From Parasponia andersonii (taxonomy: Eukaryota; Streptophyta; Magnoliopsida; Rosales; Cannabaceae), in the NCBI GenBank assembly GCA_002914805.1, contig JXTB01000560.1:124001-188000 (forward strand): DNA of 64,000 bases. The letters are read 5' to 3'. Of the stretch, positions 28,033 through 39,285 are shown piece after piece; within the stretch, counting starts at the first letter, position 1, and the number at the start of each line of letters is the position of its first letter. The notes under the pieces are model-generated. The model saw nothing but the letters and a program-made list of their open reading frames with translations. It did no database searches and had not been told where the DNA came from. The translations under genes and the position numbers were made by a program.

Positions 28033-29359
28033 TGTTGAGTCAATTATATTCTTATTTTGAAGTTAACAAAAATATGATTAAGAACTAATAATCTACTTAA
28101 GTGTGTAATAAGTTAAATTGAAAGGATCACAAGACATTCAAGATGAATTATGGAAAAGAGCTTGAAGACAAAGATCAAGTCAACAAGACTTAGACTAGCA
28201 AAGGTTATATAATTAGTTCTTGTACTTGAATATCTGTCTAACACATTATATGATCTGTAGTGGCTTAAATTTTTCATAATATTAGGAATTTTTCAAAACA
28301 AAACTTTCAAATCAATTTATTTCCAATTAAAATATAAAATTTATTTTATACAAGCTTTTAAATTGATTTATGAATTTCTATAGTCTCTATATTACATATT
28401 AAATCAATTTATAAAGTCACTTTTTAGAAACAATTGAAAAAGCTATAAAATAAAATTGAAAATATACTCTCTGGTAGAATCAGTAGACTGGCAGTGAGAA
28501 TCAGTCCACCGATTCCTCAGCTTTCCATTTTTAATAATGTTTTAAAATCCGACTGTGAGAACTACACTTTCAATTGCTAGTATTTTCGGTCATTTTAGGT
28601 CTGCCAAAAATGGCAGATTATCTATCAAACGGTCATAAACGACTAGTTTTCTTTATAGTCTTTAAACAGAAGCCTTTCTAACACTTGAAACAACTTTTGA
28701 ATATTTTTACATTGCTTTATACATATTTTCAAGTTGTTCAAATCATTTTTGTGAATCAAACTTTCAAATTCATTTTTTTCACAAAAGTCAATTAAACCAA
28801 ACTAGATCATACCTTGTGTTTTCATTTATTCTCTCTAGATTTATCATGTATCAATCCTTTTTATTAGAGAGATTCTATTTGAGTGCATCAATAAACAAAA
28901 ATCAAATTGTATTTGTGAGGTGAGATTGACAGCGGATGTATAAACAATCCAGTTTAGGCGAGATTAACACCAGAGTCTAAACAATCTGTGTTAAGTGTGA
29001 TAAAGCCGGATTCAAAGTTATTGTAAAGATGTGAGTATACCTAAGAAGAAAGAACTTGTTTTGTAAAAGAGATGGTCAAGCCTATTTTCTTGATCCAATA
29101 GTGGATAACTCAAAGTAGGTTGCCAAGAGCCGGGGATGTAGACAAACCATTATGTTTGTTAAACCTCGTAAAAATAGTATTTGCATTTTTCTATCTGTAT
29201 ATCCTTAAATTTATATATCTTGAGTTTATGTATGCAATTTATCTATTTTCACTTGTTGTAGTTTTTACTAGCTAAATTTACTTATCTTACAAGAAAAGAC
29301 CGAAAAAAATTTTAAAATCCAATTTACCCCCTCTTGAGTTAGCTAACCTTGGACTAACA
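28033..29359 (+). repeat. 5' LTR of the Copia element
   Basis: It begins TGTTGAGTC and ends GGACTAACA, directly followed by the primer-binding site. Positions from 28,381 on match the 3' LTR from 37,483 along their length (for example TCTCTATATTACATATTAAA in both). Confidence 0.85.
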
Positions 29360-29361
29360 TT

Positions 29362-29373
29362 TGGTATCAGAGT
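29362..29373 (+). other. Primer-binding site, initiator-Met tRNA type
   Basis: TGGTATCAGAGT differs in its last base from the canonical TGGTATCAGAGC, two bases after the LTR end. Confidence 0.8.
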
Positions 29374-29410
29374 TTGGTGCTCAAAATTTTAAAACTTAAT
29401 CGTTTTTGAG

Positions 29411-30676
29411 ATGGCTAGCCCAAACAATTTTTTTTTTCAATACGAGGGGTTATCACCATCCAAACCACATTTTTTTAATAGAAGTGATTTTAACTATTGG
29501 AGAAATTGTATGGATATTTATCTTAGGTCCATTCCTTTTGATCTTTGGTATATTGTCACTAAAGGTTCTTTGAAAATTACAAAAGTGGTAGATGGAAGAG
29601 AAGTTAAAAAAGATATAGAAGAATATGATGAAAAAGAGAAAATCAACTTCACCAAAAATGGTAGAGCTAGAAATATTCTTATGTGTAGTTTAGATAGGAA
29701 TATTTATAATAATGTTGAGAAAGCTAGAGATGCTCATGAATTATGGAATATGCTAGAAATTTCTTATCAAGGAACTAACTCAATGAAAGAAGCTAGAATC
29801 AATATTTTAACTAGAAACTATGAGCTATTTAAAATAGAAAAAGATGAATCTATTTCACATATGTTTACTAGATTCACAACTATTATTAACTCTTTTGGTA
29901 CTCTAAAAAAAATATTTTCAAATGGTGAGTTGATGAGCAAGATTCTTCGAAGCCTCCCTCAAGCGTATAGAAGCAAGATAGTAGCCATTTAAGAAGCTAA
30001 GAATCTTAGCAAACTTCCTCTTGAAGAACTTATGACCCATAATATTCTTATGAAGGAAACAAATGAAGAAGAAGGAGAGGAGAAGAAAAAGAAAGGAATA
30101 GCAGTCAAAGCCACCATGCAAGAAAACATTGAGGAAGAAGAAAAATTTGCAGATAGTAAGTTTAAAGACATTGCCCTACTTACCAAAAGGTATAAGAAGT
30201 ATCTAAACATCAAAAAGAAGAATTTTAAGAAAAACATCAAAGGCAATGACCTCCGAGAAAAGAAAATGAAGGATGATCAAATCACTTACTTTGAATACAA
30301 GAAACTGGATCACATGAAGAATGAATGTCCCTTGAGAAGAAAAATAAAGAAGAAGGCAATGAAAGCCACGTGGGATGATAGTGAAGAAGAAGAATCCGAA
30401 TGAGAAGAACAAGAAGAAATTGCCAATATGTGCTTCATGGCAATAGAAAATTATGTAAACTCACTTGAACCTAAAATTGAATTTCATGATAGTGATACAA
30501 GTAGTGAATTCAGTGAAAATGATAGTGATTATGATTCATCATATGAAAATTTATTGAGTGATTTCAATAATTTACACAAAAACTATGAAAAACTCATTTT
30601 CAAAAACAATGCTCTTAAAAAGGAAATTCTTAGTTTGTCTAAAAAGTTGAAGAATTTACAAAAGAAAAGGAAGTAA
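29411..30676 (+). pseudogene. Copia gag
   Basis: From ATG at 29,411 the product has 'FNYWRNCMDIYLRS', 'ARNILMCSLDRNIYNNV' and 'HELWNMLEISYQGT', the gag domain of plant Copia elements, then a Lys/Glu-rich linker and a degenerate zinc knuckle (YFEYKKLDHMKNECP, where the family has Cys-x2-Cys). Stops at 29,990 and 30,401 interrupt it; the following acidic, coiled-coil-like part runs to about 30,676. The knuckle has lost two of its cysteines. Confidence 0.85.
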
Positions 30677-31079
30677 AATTATGTTGTAGTAGTTGTGATA
30701 TTTTGTTTAAAGAAAACACTTCCTTAAATGACAAAGTTTTAGAATTGACCAAAATTATCCACAAATTTACAAATAGAAAGAAAAATTTTGATATGATACT
30801 TGGTAGACAAAAGTGCGTTTTTGACAAAGGAGGTGTTGGGTACAAATCTTCCATAAAATAAAAATACTTCGAAAACTATTTTGTGAAATCTAGTACTAGT
30901 GACACCAAACACACTTGCACTTATTGCAATCAAGATGGACATTCTGGTTTTTTATGCTTTGTGAAGAAGGTTGCATATTTTGGTAAAAAACTAGCTTGCG
31001 TACCAAAAGAATCTAGAACTAATACTCAAGGACCCAAATTAGTATGGGTATCAAAAATCAAAGTTTGATTCTTATTTGT

Positions 31080-33577
31080 AGGTACAAAAGAAGAAGAACT
31101 TTTGGTTATTAGATAGTGGTTGCTCCAAGCATATGTCCAGTGATTATTCCTTACTCTCGTCATTTAAAAAAAAAGAATGGAGAACATGTCACTTTTGGAA
31201 ACAATGCTAAAGACAAGATTTTGAATATAGGTGACATTGGTTCCACTTTTTTTCCTATTATAGAAAATATTTTATTTATTGATAGCCTTAAGCACAACTT
31301 GCTTAGTATAAATCAACTTTGTGATAAGGATTATCAAGTAATTTTTAGCCCTCTAAATACTTGATTGAGGATATTAGTTCAAAAAAAAAATATTTTTGAA
31401 GGTGAAAGAAAAGACAATATTTATACTATTGATGTTGAAAAATATTTTAGTCAAGATAAATATTTTTCAGTTTTAAAAGATGATTCTTAGCTTTGGCATA
31501 TAAGACTTGGACATGCTATCATGAATACTATCTCTAAACTTTCGTAGAAAAACTTTGTTAGTAGTTTACCTAGTTTATTTATTTTTTTTGAAAAGACAAA
31601 GTTTGTGATGCGTGTCAATTTGGAAAATAAGTGAAAAGTTCTTTTAAATCCAAAAATGTCATTACTACTTCTAGACCTTTGCAACTACTTCACATGGATT
31701 TAATTTGGACCATCAAAAGTAGCTAATCTTGGTGGAAAATATTATACTTTTGTGATAGTAGATGATTTTTCAATATGAACTTGGGTTCTATTCATTGTTC
31801 ATAAAAATGATGTTTTAAATGTACTTACTATCTTTTGTAGGAAAGTGTAAAATGAAAAAGCTACACTATCACATCTATTAGAAGTGATCATGTGGTGAGT
31901 TTGAAAACAAGGAAATGGAAGGATTTTGATACAAAAATGGTTTTGATCATAATTTTTTCACTCCTAGAACTCCATAACAAAATAGAGTTATGGAAAGAAA
32001 AAGTAGAACCTTATAAAAAATAGTACAAAGTATGCTAAATGAAAATGGTTTGTCAAAATATTTTTGGGTCAAAGCTGTAAATACTGCTTTTCATATTGTA
32101 AATAGAGTTATGATAAAGCCAGTTTTGAACAAGATACCTTATGATCTTTGGAAAGATAGAAAATCCAATATTAGTTATTTTAAAGTTTTTAGTTGCAAAT
32201 ATTTTAATTTGAATACTGAATATAACTTAGAAAAATTTGATTCAAAATTTGATATGGGTGTTTTCATTGAATATTCCACTACTAGTAAGGCTTATAGAGT
32301 TTTTAATAAAAAAAATATTGGTAGTAGAAGAATCTATGCATGTTATTTTTTATGAGTCTAATGTTGTCTATGAAGGGAGAAAATTGGAAAATAATGATGT
32401 TGTTGTTTAAGAACCAAGTTTGAATGAGCCAAATGCAAATAAGAGTTCAAATGAAGAGAATAATACTCAACTACAACAATAAGATCTTAAGAAAGAAAAA
32501 GAAAGCGACAATGGTAACACTCTCTCTCTTCCTCAAGATTTAAAATTCAAATATGCTCATCCTAAAGTCCAAATTTTAGTTGACCCTTTAAAGATGCCAA
32601 GATTACAGCATCACTTAGAAATATTTGTAATAATATGGCTTTTATCTCTTAAATTGAACAAAAAATTTTAAAGATGCCAAAAATGATGATTCATGGATTT
32701 TAGCTATGCAAGAAGAACTAAATCAATTTGAAAGAAGTGATGTGTGGAAATTAGTTCTAAGACCGAAGGACCACTCGGTTATTGGGACTAAATAGGTCTT
32801 TAGAAATAAAGTAGATGAGCATAGGATGATTGTGAGAAACAAAGCTTGATTAGTAGCTCAAGATTTCAATCAAGAGAAAGGTATTGATTATGAAGAAACC
32901 TTCGCACCTGTAGTAAGATTAGAGTTCATAAGGATGCTCTTAGCATTTACATGTCATAAAGATTTCATCCTATATCAAATGGATATTAAGAGGGCATTTC
33001 TAAATGGATACATTTCAAAAGAAATATATGTAGTACAACCTCCTGGTTTACAAAATCATAAGTATACAGATCATGTTTTCAAATTGAAAAAAGACTTTCT
33101 ATGGTTTAAAGTAAGCTCTTAGAGTTTGGTATGATAGATTGAGTAAATTTTTTATTTTAAATAGTTTCACTATGGGAAAAGTGGATATTACTCTTTTTAT
33201 AAAAAGAAAAAAGGGAGAAATGATTTTAGTTCAAATTTATGTTGATGATATTATTTTCAGTGCCACTAATGTTTTTTTTTTTTTTTTTGTGAAGAATTTT
33301 CAAAATGTATGCATGATGAGTTTGAAATGAGTATAATGAGAGAACTCAATTTCTTCCTTGGACTTCAAATTAAACAAAGCAAAGAAAATATTTTCATCAA
33401 TCAATCCAAGTACATCAAGGATATACTCAAGAATTTCGACATGGAAAACTCAAAATCAATAAGAACACCTATGAGCTCTACAATCAAGCTTGACAAAGAC
33501 GAAAATGATGAAATAGTAGATATTGCTAAATATCGAGATATGATTAGTTTACTTCTATACTTAATTGCTAGTAGATC
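31080..33577 (+). pseudogene. Copia pol: protease, integrase and reverse transcriptase, first part
   Basis: Successive fragments in shifting frames: 'WLLDSGCSKHMS' protease-like start near 31,105; 'LWHIRLGHA' GAG-pre-integrase near 31,490; integrase with 'NGLSKYFWVKAVNTAFHIVNR' from 32,035; RT with 'LYQMDIKRAFLNGYISKEIYV' at 32,970 and the catalytic 'VQIYVDDIIFSAT' near 33,230; then 'SKYIKDILKNFDME'. Several stops are present. The frame is interrupted at 33,577 by the solo LTR and resumes at 36,332. Confidence 0.85.
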
Positions 33578-36326
33578 TGTAACATCCCCCGATCCCACAC
33601 ACGCGTATGTAAGGGTATTTGTATAAATATTTAGTGAGATCGGGAGACGCTACTCGACTTAGAACTGATAAAATCGGGGAAAATTAAAACTTTTTAGAAG
33701 GAAAAAGGAAATTTCCACTCATAATTATACATACTCTAATGTATACATATATACACCCTCGGTAAGTGGGCCTCTCATGAAAGTTACATAATGTACACAC
33801 ACAAAATAGGTACAAAATCATCTATCAGAAAATCACAGCGTCAAAATGCTTACATACACAAACTGCGGTCAGAAAGTCGGTGCTCCTCCTCCAATTCACA
33901 TATTATCCGTAACTTCTGCAATGTAAGAATATTAATGAGTATAAAACTCAGTAAGTAACGTATGCAGATTTAGAGTACATATAACATGAAACAAATGGCC
34001 ATATGGTTGGGGATCCCTGTGTATATTGTATTGCCTGACAAGACCGTGAATTGCATACTGAGCCACTCAGAGAACGTATAACATATCATGAGCTATATGG
34101 AGGTCTCGAGCCCCAGAAAATCCCCTCTGTGTACATCAGAGGTCCACCCCATACCGCCATCAAAGTGTTCCCATAGGAACCATAATGTCCCCGAGAGGAC
34201 CAAAGTGTTCCCGAAGGAACCATATCATATATTTGGGTGCTGGCCCGCCACACCCTATTCATCAATACTTGTCAGACAATATAAATACACCATGAGTTCA
34301 TGTCTCATGCAAAACTGAATGACAGTTACGTATGTATACATATCCACAGATTCTATATCCACAAATTCACAGAATAAAGAATTTCTTACATTGCAGGTGT
34401 GACGTTACTTACTTTATATCCGACAGAAAAGATAGTGAAAAGGGTCAGTATCCTCAGTGATAAGGTGTGTGGAAGACCTGATATCAATTTCATTACTAGA
34501 ATGATTACTATAATGTAAAATGCTTAAAGAAAGCAACCACAAGCATAAATAACAACTTTCACAAAATCAGGAAATCTAATCACAAAATGAACCGAAATGG
34601 CACATACTTTCATAAAAACTAGTTCATTTGCTTCTAAATAGAACCATTTGGTTTTAAAAATATTTGGACAGCACCTCTCCTATTTTTAGGACATTCCCAC
34701 ATGATTAAAATCATGGTTTAAGATCTGCAATAACAATTCACAAGCCAATTCCCACATATACACCTCAAAGAGGATCATTTATAACAACCTAGGTGCACTT
34801 GAATTCTTTTCGGTTTAAACAAAGTTTAAAACTACTTTTACACTTGTATATCATCATAACCAGCCAGTAAATAGGTGTAATCTACATAAAAGGATCAATG
34901 TCTTACACATTCCAAGTAATGAAATCAAATTACAAGTGTAGACAACTTATTCCAACAATGAAAACACTTGAATCCACAAATAGCAAACTTTGGGGCTTTA
35001 AGTCTAACTTTAATCCTCTACTTAAATTCTATGTTTCCAACCATATATAAGGTTTTCTAGGACCTTTATTCATCAAATAAAAGCTTTGATTTAAGGGCTA
35101 ATGCAATAGAAATAAATTACCAATTCCAAATTCCATAAAAATCTCACCTTGACTAGTTTGAACCTTTGTTGATCTCTTGCCTTCTTCTTCCACAAAACTG
35201 ATTTCTATGGCTTAGAAATTGATCTTAGGACTCAAGAGGACCTAGAGAAATCATTATTTAAGTGGTATCAAGTAGAGAATTGAAATAATAAAACAAAACC
35301 TAGGAAGGAGAATTAGTAGAATTACCTTGACTAGTTTGGATCTATCTTGCTTTCTTGAGCTCCAAATTGAGTTCTACTACTTGGAAACTCTTGGAAATGG
35401 TTAATAGAAGCTGAGAGAAGTCTAAAAATGAGTGGGAGAGTTTCAGGTCGTGGCTGGAGAGAAAGGATAAGAAAGTGACCAGATTTGGTCCAAAAGTGAT
35501 ACTTAATAACTAAGAAATGGCATAACTTAAGTTCTAAGGGGTATTTTGGAAATTTTACACCTTACTTTCCATGTGTCCAGCTTTAAAACATCCTTAGCAT
35601 ACTCACCACGTTGCTGGTCCATCCTATACACCCAAGTGTAGACCAAAATGGTGAAACCTAGCTTAAGAGGTGAAAACTAGTCATACTTTGACCTATAATT
35701 CCATATGGCCAATCTTATTGTAATCTAGTGAAACCTAGCCCCATAACCAGTCATTAAACATAAAAATAAATCAATTAGACTCCAATTAATAATGCAAACA
35801 AAGTATCAATGCCTAATTATTAGAGTGCACAAAGATGACATTACGCGATTAAGCTTAATCTAAGCTAGCTTAGTGTAATTAAACACAGTTCAGTACTCGT
35901 GCTTACCTGAAACCAACATTTTGGAAATGCTAGAAATGGTTTCTATACATTAAATAAAAGCTATTTGAAGTTTTAAATGCACAGTCAATTTGGCTCCGAA
36001 AAGCATGAAAAATGCATTTTACCGAAAAACTACTATTTGACCAAGTTATCAACAGATATGATTTTAATGCATGTTCGTATAGTATTACTATTCATAAATG
36101 TATTCTTTGCCCCTTTCACACACCAAGCTCTCTCTCTCGGAGGGTACTGAGCCTTTACACTACATGGGAGCCCTTCCACAAATATTAGTACAATAATACA
36201 GATCATTTAACAATCAGAATAAGTAATTTACCATGAAAGTGATACTAGTTGCTTGATATATCTATTATGCAATATGAATATGTTTATTATTGGCTTATTA
36301 TGTATGTGAGAATCTTGGGCATCACA
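33578..36326 (-). mobile_element. Solo LTR inserted in the Copia pol gene
   Basis: TGTAACATCCC at the left end and GGGCATCACA at the right are flanked by identical AGATC on both sides (33573-33577 and 36327-36331). If the element and one AGATC are left out, the Copia reading is continuous and in frame across the junction. There is no coding sequence inside, so it is a single long LTR, about 2.75 kb. End sequences resemble those of the Gypsy element at 39,286, suggesting the same broad group in minus orientation. It contains three ~20-bp palindromic units at 34,162-34,224 (GTTCCC...GGAAC, GTCCCC...GGAC, GTTCCC...GGAAC). Confidence 0.88.
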
Positions 36327-36331
36327 AGATC

Positions 36332-36953
36332 GAATATAATGTTTAGTATTTGTCTATGTGTTAGATTTCAATCCAATCTTAAGGAATCACACCTTAGTGC
36401 AGTAAAACGTATATTGAAATATTTGGTTAGTACTATAGATCTAGGATTATAGTATCCAAAAGACATAGACTTTAACATTATAAGTTTTTTGGATACAGAC
36501 TATGCCAGTTGTTAAATTGATTATAAGAGTACTAGTGGTACTTGTCATTTTCTTGGTTATTCACTTGTGTCATGGTTTAGTAAGAAACAAAATTTTGTTG
36601 CTTTTTCTACTACTGAAGTTGAATATATCTCCACTGGTAGTTGTTATGCTCAAATTCTTTGGATGAAACAAACTCTCATGTATTTTGGAATACATTATGA
36701 ATATTTATCTATTAAATGTGATAATACTAATGCTATTAATTTGTCTAAAAATCTAATTTTATATTCACGAGCTAAGCATATTGATATTAGGCATTATTTT
36801 CTTTGTGATTACATGCAAAAAGGTGACATTGTACTTGAGTTTATTTGTACAGAAAAACAACTAATTGATATCTTTACTAAATCTCTCAACGAGGATCGTT
36901 TTTGCATGATTCGTAGAGAAATTGATATAATTAATCATAATAAGCTTTATTGA
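36332..36953 (+). pseudogene. Copia pol: RNase H, final part
   Basis: It resumes with 'NIMFSICLCVRFQSN', 'HLSAVKRILKYL', then 'FSTTEVEYISTGSC', 'CDNTNAINLSKN', 'RAKHIDIRHYFLCDY' and 'LIDIFTKSLNEDRF', ending at TGA 36,951. These are the standard RNase H blocks at the end of Copia pol. At least one stop remains between 36,440 and 36,530. Confidence 0.88.
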
Positions 36954-37090
36954 TATTTCTTTTTGTTTAAATGTTGCTTATTTTGTCCAGAATGTTTGCC
37001 AAATTACTATTTTGTTGATATTTTTAATGTTAGTTTAATCCTTTCATCATTAAAAAGCTGTTTTAAACTAAATTACTACCGAAACAGAAA

Positions 37091-37123
37091 TTTTGGCAGA
37101 CTAATTTTTTTAGTCTGCCAAAA
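37091..37123. repeat. Perfect hairpin in the Copia 3' non-coding region
   Basis: TTTTGGCAGACTA is followed after a T-rich loop by TAGTCTGCCAAAA. TCTGCC(A/G)AAA words recur at 37,172 and within both LTRs (28,600; degenerate near 37,700). Role unknown. Confidence 0.75.
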
Positions 37124-37482
37124 AACTATCCCAGAAAGATAGCTCTCTCTAGAAGAATCAGTAGACCGAAATTGGGTTTTTGGTCTGCCGAAATCGCACT
37201 ACTCTGCGTGTATTTAAGCCGTTTTGACATTTTTTTTCTTCATCATTTTTCACTTTCTCTCAACCAAAATCTCTCTCTCTCACTCCTTGTTCTCGTTTCT
37301 TCTCATTCTCACTCAATTTTCTTACTGAATCTCTTAATTTTGTCCTAACAAGAGTTGATCTTATCGCTTTTTCACTCTCAATTCTTGTTTTCAGTACTGT
37401 TTTACATCAAAATTTGATTTCTCTTTCTTCCAAGCTCTAGAATTCCGAAAATTCCTTGTGTTTGAGTCTCTTTTTGATCAAA

Positions 37483-38473
37483 TGGTCTCTATATTACATA
37501 TTAAATCAATTTATAAAGTCACTTTTTGGAAATAATTGAAAAAATCTTGAAATAAAATTGAAAATATACTCTTGGGTAGATTTGGTAGATCAACAATGAG
37601 AATCGGTTTATTGATTCATCAGTTTTCTGTTTTAACGACTTTTTAAAATCAGACCGTTAGAACCGTACTTTCAACAACTAGTATTTTCGATCTACTGAAA
37701 GTGAACTTTCGGTCTGTTGAAAATAACATATTGTCTATCAAACGGTCATAAATGGCTAATTTTCATTATAGTCTTTAAATAGAAGCATTTCTAATACTTG
37801 AAATAACTTTTGAACATTTTTACATTATTTTATACATACTTTTAAGTTGTTCATATTATTTTTATAAATCAAACTTTCAAATTCACTTTTTTACAAAAGT
37901 TAATTGAGACAAACTAGATCATACCTTGTGTTTTCACTTATTCTCTCTAGGCTTACCTTGTATCAATCATTTTTATTCGAGAGATTCTAGTTGAGTAGAT
38001 CAATAAACAAAAATCAAATTGTATTTATGAGGTGAAGTTGGCACCGAATGCATAAACAACCTGGTTTAGGTGAGAATGATACCGAAGTCTAAATAATCTA
38101 TGTTAGACATAATAGAGCCGGATTCAAAGCTATTATAAAGACGTGAGTGTGCCTAAAAAGAAAACACTTGTTGTGTAAAAGGGACGGTCAAACCTATTTT
38201 TTCGATCTAATAGTGGATAGCTCAAAGCAGGTTGTCAAGAGCCGAAGATGTAGACAAACCGTTGTGTTTATTGAATCTTGTAGAATATAGTATTTATATT
38301 TCTCTATTCCTATCTCCTTAAATTTATTTATCTTAAGTTTATGCATACAATTTATCTATTTTTACTTGTTGTAGTTTTTACTTACTAAATTTAATTATCT
38401 TATAACAAAAGGCCAAATTTTTTTTAAAAAATCCAATTCACCCTCTTTTGGGTTAGCTAACCTTGGACTAACA
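37483..38473 (+). repeat. 3' LTR of the Copia element, 5' part missing
   Basis: It matches the 5' LTR from 28,381 to its end (GGACTAACA at 38,465-38,473). The first ~348 bp of the 5' LTR has no counterpart, and no polypurine tract precedes 37,483, indicating a deletion of the spacer end, polypurine tract and U3 start. Confidence 0.8.
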
Positions 38474-39285
38474 AAAAAGAGAGAAAAAAAAATTCAATAA
38501 CCAAGTCTGTGATATTTTGAAAGTTAGGACCAAAATGTGATTTGCAGTCAATGGAGTAGAAAAATGAAGCTAAATGGAGTTTGAGTTCGAATGCCTAAAA
38601 ACGACAAAATAGAGAGATAATAATGAGAAAAAACAACAACAAATAAGAATAACGTTGTGAAAACCCCAATATTATAAAACAACTATTTTGTTTTGTTTTG
38701 TTTTATTTTTTTGAAATGACAACAGGATAGGAAATGAGAATACAAAAAAAAAAAATTGACAACAGAGTAAATATTTGAGACTAAATGACTGAGAATCATA
38801 ATGGTGAAGATTCTAACTTAAAGAAGAAAATTTTATTTTTACGCTACCTTTTATATTAGAATAAACTACCAAAAAAGATTTCTCTAAATTTTATCAACAT
38901 TATGAAATGTGTGCTGTATGATCCCTTAAATATTCACAAGTTTCATCATTAACCTCATTTATCGTCAAAATTTTGCAACATTATCGATATTTGGCCGACC
39001 TTTTAAGATACAAGGGAAAAATATCCTTCTCCCCAGTAAATTCTATTTCAACAGTTCTTTTTTTTTTCTTTTTTTTTTTTTCATTTGAAATTTCTATATC
39101 AACACTTGGAAAAGAAAAATAATGTGGAGATGAAATCGACAGACGATATCTTTCTTCTTCTTCTTCTTCTTCTTTTTTATTTCTTTTTTTTTTTGGGAAA
39201 CAAGTCATGAAAAAATTAAATTGACGAATTTTTTCGATTATCTTGTATAAATTTAAATTAATTGATTGATTAACCATAAACTGTA
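38474..39285. other. Orphan fragment of the QOR array: motif cluster and promoter remnant
   Basis: 38,600-38,770 contains ACGACAA/TGACAAC-type motifs. 38,960-39,140 matches 49,210-49,385 upstream of QOR-B, sharing TTATCGTCAAAATTTT, GGCCGACCTTTTAAGATACA, AATATCCTTCTCC and AATAATGTGGAGA in the same order. The coding part that should follow is absent: the Gypsy element starts at 39,286 and no QOR exon is seen on its far side before QOR-B's own promoter. Confidence 0.75.

Larger units (their letters stand above)
28033..38473 (+). mobile_element. Copia element, SIRE/Maximus-like, decayed, with a nested solo LTR
   Basis: Order: 5' LTR 28033-29359, primer-binding site 29362-29373, gag from 29411, protease/integrase 31,080-32,360, RT 32,690-33,580, a 2.75-kb solo LTR, RNase H to 36,953, a 3' non-coding region, then a shortened 3' LTR. 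Domain order (integrase before RT) identifies Ty1/Copia. Long LTRs, TGTTGAG/TAACA ends, iMet-type primer site and the 3' spacer point to the SIRE lineage. Stops and frameshifts throughout make it non-autonomous today. AAAAA on both outer sides could be the target duplication but is low-complexity. Confidence 0.88.

Noticed and set aside
28028..38478. AAAAA as target duplication of the Copia element
   Set aside because: The left copy is part of a polypurine-like run and the right copy lies in an A-rich stretch, so the match is not informative; kept only as a possibility.
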